From: an uncultured Faecalibacterium sp.
Lineage (GTDB): Bacteria > Bacillota > Clostridia > Oscillospirales > Ruminococcaceae
Direction of reading: 5' to 3'
Length of the DNA stretch: 7,484 bases
NCBI GenBank assembly: GCA_934525845.1
Contig: CAKSZS010000064.1
Location: 1 to 7,484 of the forward strand
Shown here: positions 5,044 to 7,484 of the stretch, one piece after another
How the letters are laid out: each line of letters starts with the position of its first letter
How positions within the stretch are numbered: the stretch's first letter is position 1
The notes under the pieces: generated by a model
Told to the model about the DNA's origin: nothing
The model's input: only the letters and a program-made list of their open reading frames with translations
Database searches by the model: none
Program-made: the position numbers and the translations under genes

Positions 5044-5895
5044 ATGCAAAAAGCCATCAGCAAATATTGGCCGGTGTTTGTGCTGCCTACTCTGGTCGCC
5101 TTTATCATCGGCTTCATCTGGCCCTTCATCTGGGGCGCTTACCTGTCTTTCCAGCGGTTCACCACCGTGAGCAAGACCACCTTTGTGGGCATCCAGAACT
5201 ACATCTCGGTATTCCAGGATTCCACCTTCCTCCACGCCTTCGGCTTTACTGCGGTCTTTACTGTGGTGAGCACCGTGCTCATCAACGTGTGCGCCTTTGC
5301 CATTGCACTGGTGCTCACCCGCGGCATCCGCGGCACCAACATCTTCCGCACCGTCTACTTCATGCCCAACCTGATCGGCGGCATCCTGCTGGGCTACATC
5401 TGGCAGATCCTGCTCAACGGCGTGCTGGCCAACCTGCAGAAGCCCCTGCTGGCACTGGATGCCAAGGCCGGTTTTGTCGGTCTGGTCATCCTGATGTGCT
5501 GGCAGCAGATCGGCTACATGATGATCATCTATGTGGCCGGCCTGCAGAGCGTGCCCGGCGACCTGATCGAGGCCGCCAAGATCGACGGTGCCAACGACCG
5601 CGAGATCCTGTTCAAGATCAAGATCCCCATGGTCATGCCCAGCGTGACCATCTGCACCTTCCTCACCCTGACCAACAGCTTCAAGCTGTTTGACCAGAAC
5701 GTGGCCCTGACCGCCGGTGAACCCGCCAACGCCAGTGAAATGCTGGCCCTGAACATCTACAACACCTTCTACGGCCGCTCCGGTGCCCAGTGGAAGGGCA
5801 TCGGTCAGGCAAAGGCTGTGGTGTTCTTCCTGATCGTGGTGGTCATCTCGCTCATCCAGCTCCACTTTACCCGCTCCAAGGAGGTGCAGCAGTAA
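5044..5895 (+). CDS. malF: Sugar ABC transporter permease, MalF-type
   Basis: An inner-membrane permease of 283 aa that forms the translocation channel with MalG. It has about six hydrophobic segments (roughly 11-34, 67-92, 104-126, 144-166, 200-220 and 256-275). The EAA loop that contacts the ATPase is clear: E176-A-A-x3-G182 followed by K-I-P at 193-195. It matches the short MalF/UgpA form of Firmicutes without the large extracellular P2 loop of E. coli MalF (514 aa). AGGAGG at 5032-5037, six bases from the ATG, supports the start. The gene lies 105 bases after malE, beyond the attenuator, and its stop overlaps the malG start by one base (TAATG), so translation is probably coupled. Confidence 0.9.
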   Translation: MQKAISKYWPVFVLPTLVAFIIGFIWPFIWGAYLSFQRFTTVSKTTFVGIQNYISVFQDSTFLHAFGFTAVFTVVSTVLINVCAFAIALVLTRGIRGTNIFRTVYFMPNLIGGILLGYIWQILLNGVLANLQKPLLALDAKAGFVGLVILMCWQQIGYMMIIYVAGLQSVPGDLIEAAKIDGANDREILFKIKIPMVMPSVTICTFLTLTNSFKLFDQNVALTAGEPANASEMLALNIYNTFYGRSGAQWKGIGQAKAVVFFLIVVVISLIQLHFTRSKEVQQ

Positions 5896-6737
5896 TGCCT
5901 AAACAGAAAAAGATGTGGGATAACATCCTCACCGTCATCATGAGTGTGCTGTGCCTGCTGTGGATCTACCCCATCGTGCTGATCCTGCTGAACAGCCTGA
6001 AAAAAGAAGGCACCTTTACCACCTCCACGGTGTTCCGGCTGCCCACGAAAGAGACCTTTGCGGGCCTGTCCAACTACGTTTACGGCGTGACCAAGATGGG
6101 CTTTCTGTCCAGCCTGGGCTACAGCCTTCTGATCACCATTACCAGTGTGTTCCTGATCCTGCTGTGCTGCTCCATGACCGGCTGGTACCTCACCCGCGTG
6201 AACAACAAGCTGAGCAAGTTCATGAACCTGCTGATCGTGTTCTCCATGGTCGTTCCCTTCCAGATGGTCATGTTCACCCTGTCCAAGACCGCTGACCAGC
6301 TCAAGCTGAACACCCCGTGGAACATCTGCATCATCTATCTGGGCTTCGGCGCCGGTCTGGCCGTGTTCATGTTCACCGGCTTTATGAAGAGCGTGCCCAT
6401 GGAGATCGAGGAAGCCGCCATGATCGACGGCTGCAACCCCATCCAGATCTTCTTCAAGATCGTGTTCCCCATCCTCAAGCCCACCATGATCTCCACCGCC
6501 ATTCTGGAAACCATGTGGGTGTGGAACGACTACCTGCTGCCCACACTGGTTCTGGACATCAAGAAGTACCGCACCATCCCCATGGCCATCCAATACTTCC
6601 GCGGTGGCTACGGCCGCGTGGAGCTGGCCCCCATGATGGCCTGCATCATCATTGCCATCATCCCCATCATCATCCTGTACATGACCTGCCAGAAGTACAT
6701 CATCGAGGGTGTGGTGGCCGGTGCTGTCAAGGGCTAA
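5895..6737 (+). CDS. malG: Sugar ABC transporter permease, MalG-type
   Basis: The second membrane subunit of the importer, 280 aa. It has about six hydrophobic stretches (roughly 11-33, 72-96, 109-130, 143-165, 196-220 and 246-264). The EAA motif is E173-A-A-M-I-D-G179 with F-P at 191-192, and the C-terminus ends GVVAGAVKG, the typical MalG tail. The start at 5895 has AAGGAGGTG at 5878-5886 within the end of malF and begins MPKQKKMWDN. The frame is open further upstream to an ATG at 5790, but that 35-residue extension lies inside malF, is not membrane-like and has no ribosome binding site. The end is 13 bases before malQ. Confidence 0.92.
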   Translation: MPKQKKMWDNILTVIMSVLCLLWIYPIVLILLNSLKKEGTFTTSTVFRLPTKETFAGLSNYVYGVTKMGFLSSLGYSLLITITSVFLILLCCSMTGWYLTRVNNKLSKFMNLLIVFSMVVPFQMVMFTLSKTADQLKLNTPWNICIIYLGFGAGLAVFMFTGFMKSVPMEIEEAAMIDGCNPIQIFFKIVFPILKPTMISTAILETMWVWNDYLLPTLVLDIKKYRTIPMAIQYFRGGYGRVELAPMMACIIIAIIPIIILYMTCQKYIIEGVVAGAVKG

Positions 6738-6750
6738 GGAGGTGCGCACC

Positions 6751-7484
6751 ATGCGTGCAAGCGGCATTCTGATGCCCGTGTTCAGCCTGCCGGGGCCCTT
6801 TGGCATCGGCACGCTGGGCAAAGAGGCCTTCGCATTTGTCGATTTCCTCGCCGAGGCAAAACAGACCTACTGGCAGATTTTGCCCATCGGCCCCACCGGC
6901 TACGGTGACAGCCCTTACCAGAGCTTTTCCGCCTTTGCCGGCAACCCCTACTTCATTGACTACCGCCTGCTGGCCGACGTCGGTCTGCTGACGGCCGATG
7001 AAGTGCCCGCCGCACGGCCTGTAGGCCCCATCGACTACGGCGCACTGTACAACGAGCGGCCTGTGATCCTGAAAAAGGCTGCTGACCGTCTGCTGGCAGC
7101 TCCCTCCCCCGCCTACGAAGCCTTCTGCAAAGAGCAGGCCTTCTGGTTGGAGGATTACGCCCTGTTCATGGCTGTGAAGGCCGAACAGGGACAGGCAGGC
7201 CTTGCCGACTGGCCGGACGAGCTGCGCTGCCGCAAACCGGAAGCCATTGCTGCCGCAAAACAGCGCCTCGCCGGTGCGGTGGATTACTACAAGGCGGTGC
7301 AATTTTTCTTCTACACCCAGTGGAACGCCCTGAAGGCTTACGCCAACAGCAAGGGCGTCCGTCTGGTGGGCGATATTCCCATCTATGTCAGCCCGGATTC
7401 CAGTGACCTGTGGACCCACCCGGAACTGTTCCAGACCGACGGGGCCATGCATCTGACCCAGGTGGCCGGGTGCCCGCCGGATGC
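6751..7484 (+). CDS. malQ: 4-alpha-glucanotransferase (amylomaltase, GH77), 5' part only
   Basis: The first 244 codons of a GH77 amylomaltase; the gene runs out of the window (full family length is about 500 aa). The cytoplasmic enzyme moves glucan chains between malto-oligosaccharides, releasing glucose and longer chains for a phosphorylase. Hallmarks are RASGILMPVFSLPGPFGIG (2-20), YWQILPIGPTGYGDSPYQS (40-58), SAFAGNPYFID (60-70), GDIPIYV (207-213) and HPELFQ (223-228) with VAGCPPD (238-244). The catalytic nucleophile lies in a later RIDHFRG-type motif, outside the window. The AAGGAGGTG ribosome binding site (6736-6744) overlaps the malG stop, so it is in the same transcript and probably coupled. 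It is the strongest evidence that the importer handles malto-oligosaccharides. Confidence 0.95.
   Translation, partial: MRASGILMPVFSLPGPFGIGTLGKEAFAFVDFLAEAKQTYWQILPIGPTGYGDSPYQSFSAFAGNPYFIDYRLLADVGLLTADEVPAARPVGPIDYGALYNERPVILKKAADRLLAAPSPAYEAFCKEQAFWLEDYALFMAVKAEQGQAGLADWPDELRCRKPEAIAAAKQRLAGAVDYYKAVQFFFYTQWNALKAYANSKGVRLVGDIPIYVSPDSSDLWTHPELFQTDGAMHLTQVAGCPPD

Noticed and set aside
3466..5865. Minus-strand open frame of 799 codons opposite malE and malF
   Set aside because: It is rich in H, Q, G and V with no known motif, typical of the shadow frame of GC-rich genes. malE and malF on the plus strand have strong domain evidence.
1..7484. A novel defence, mobile or CRISPR system
   Set aside because: No transposase, integrase, repeat array, toxin-antitoxin pair or nuclease-like gene is seen; the genes belong to ordinary housekeeping and sugar-uptake families apart from the small kinase.

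Overview
The window looks like a piece of the chromosome of a GC-rich gut Firmicute of the Oscillospiraceae/Ruminococcaceae, most like Faecalibacterium. This is an inference from protein style (an SRR-FLK-like lipoprotein leader, a LacI regulator next to a maltodextrin-type ABC cassette), strong AGGAGG ribosome binding sites and GC-rich codon use with AT-rich promoters. No database search was possible.

Left edge (1-1570). The first 15 codons of rpsF (ribosomal protein bS6) run leftward out of the window. They sit behind a roughly 100-nt structured leader and a perfect TTGACA-17-TATAAT promoter. A second promoter, back to back with it, reads rightward into a CPA2/Kef-type cation:proton antiporter gene of 398 codons, which ends at a strong rho-independent terminator. 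Converging on that terminator from the right is a small P-loop kinase-like gene (202 codons, minus strand) of unknown substrate.

Centre (2177-3523). A 339-nt intergenic region separates the kinase from a divergent LacI-family repressor gene. It is rich in dyads. Its most convincing element is a perfect 24-bp palindrome with two GGAAACGTT arms, placed just after the probable lacI promoter, so the repressor probably controls itself and the genes behind it.

Right half (3598-7484). The genes lie in one direction: a sugar-binding lipoprotein (malE-like), two inner-membrane permeases (malF- and malG-like), and the 5' part of malQ (4-alpha-glucanotransferase, GH77), cut by the window end. malF and malG overlap by one base, and the malQ ribosome binding site overlaps the malG stop. 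malE is separated from malFGQ by a strong intercistronic terminator, which would give more binding protein than permease. No ATPase gene is present, so the importer probably uses an ATPase encoded elsewhere. Together the genes form a repressor-controlled system to import malto-oligosaccharides and process them in the cytoplasm.

I see no RNA gene, CRISPR array, insertion sequence or phage element, and no clear sign of an undescribed multi-gene system. The points of most interest are regulatory: the rpsF leader, the LacI palindrome, an unexplained dyad at 2362-2400, and the attenuator between malE and malF.
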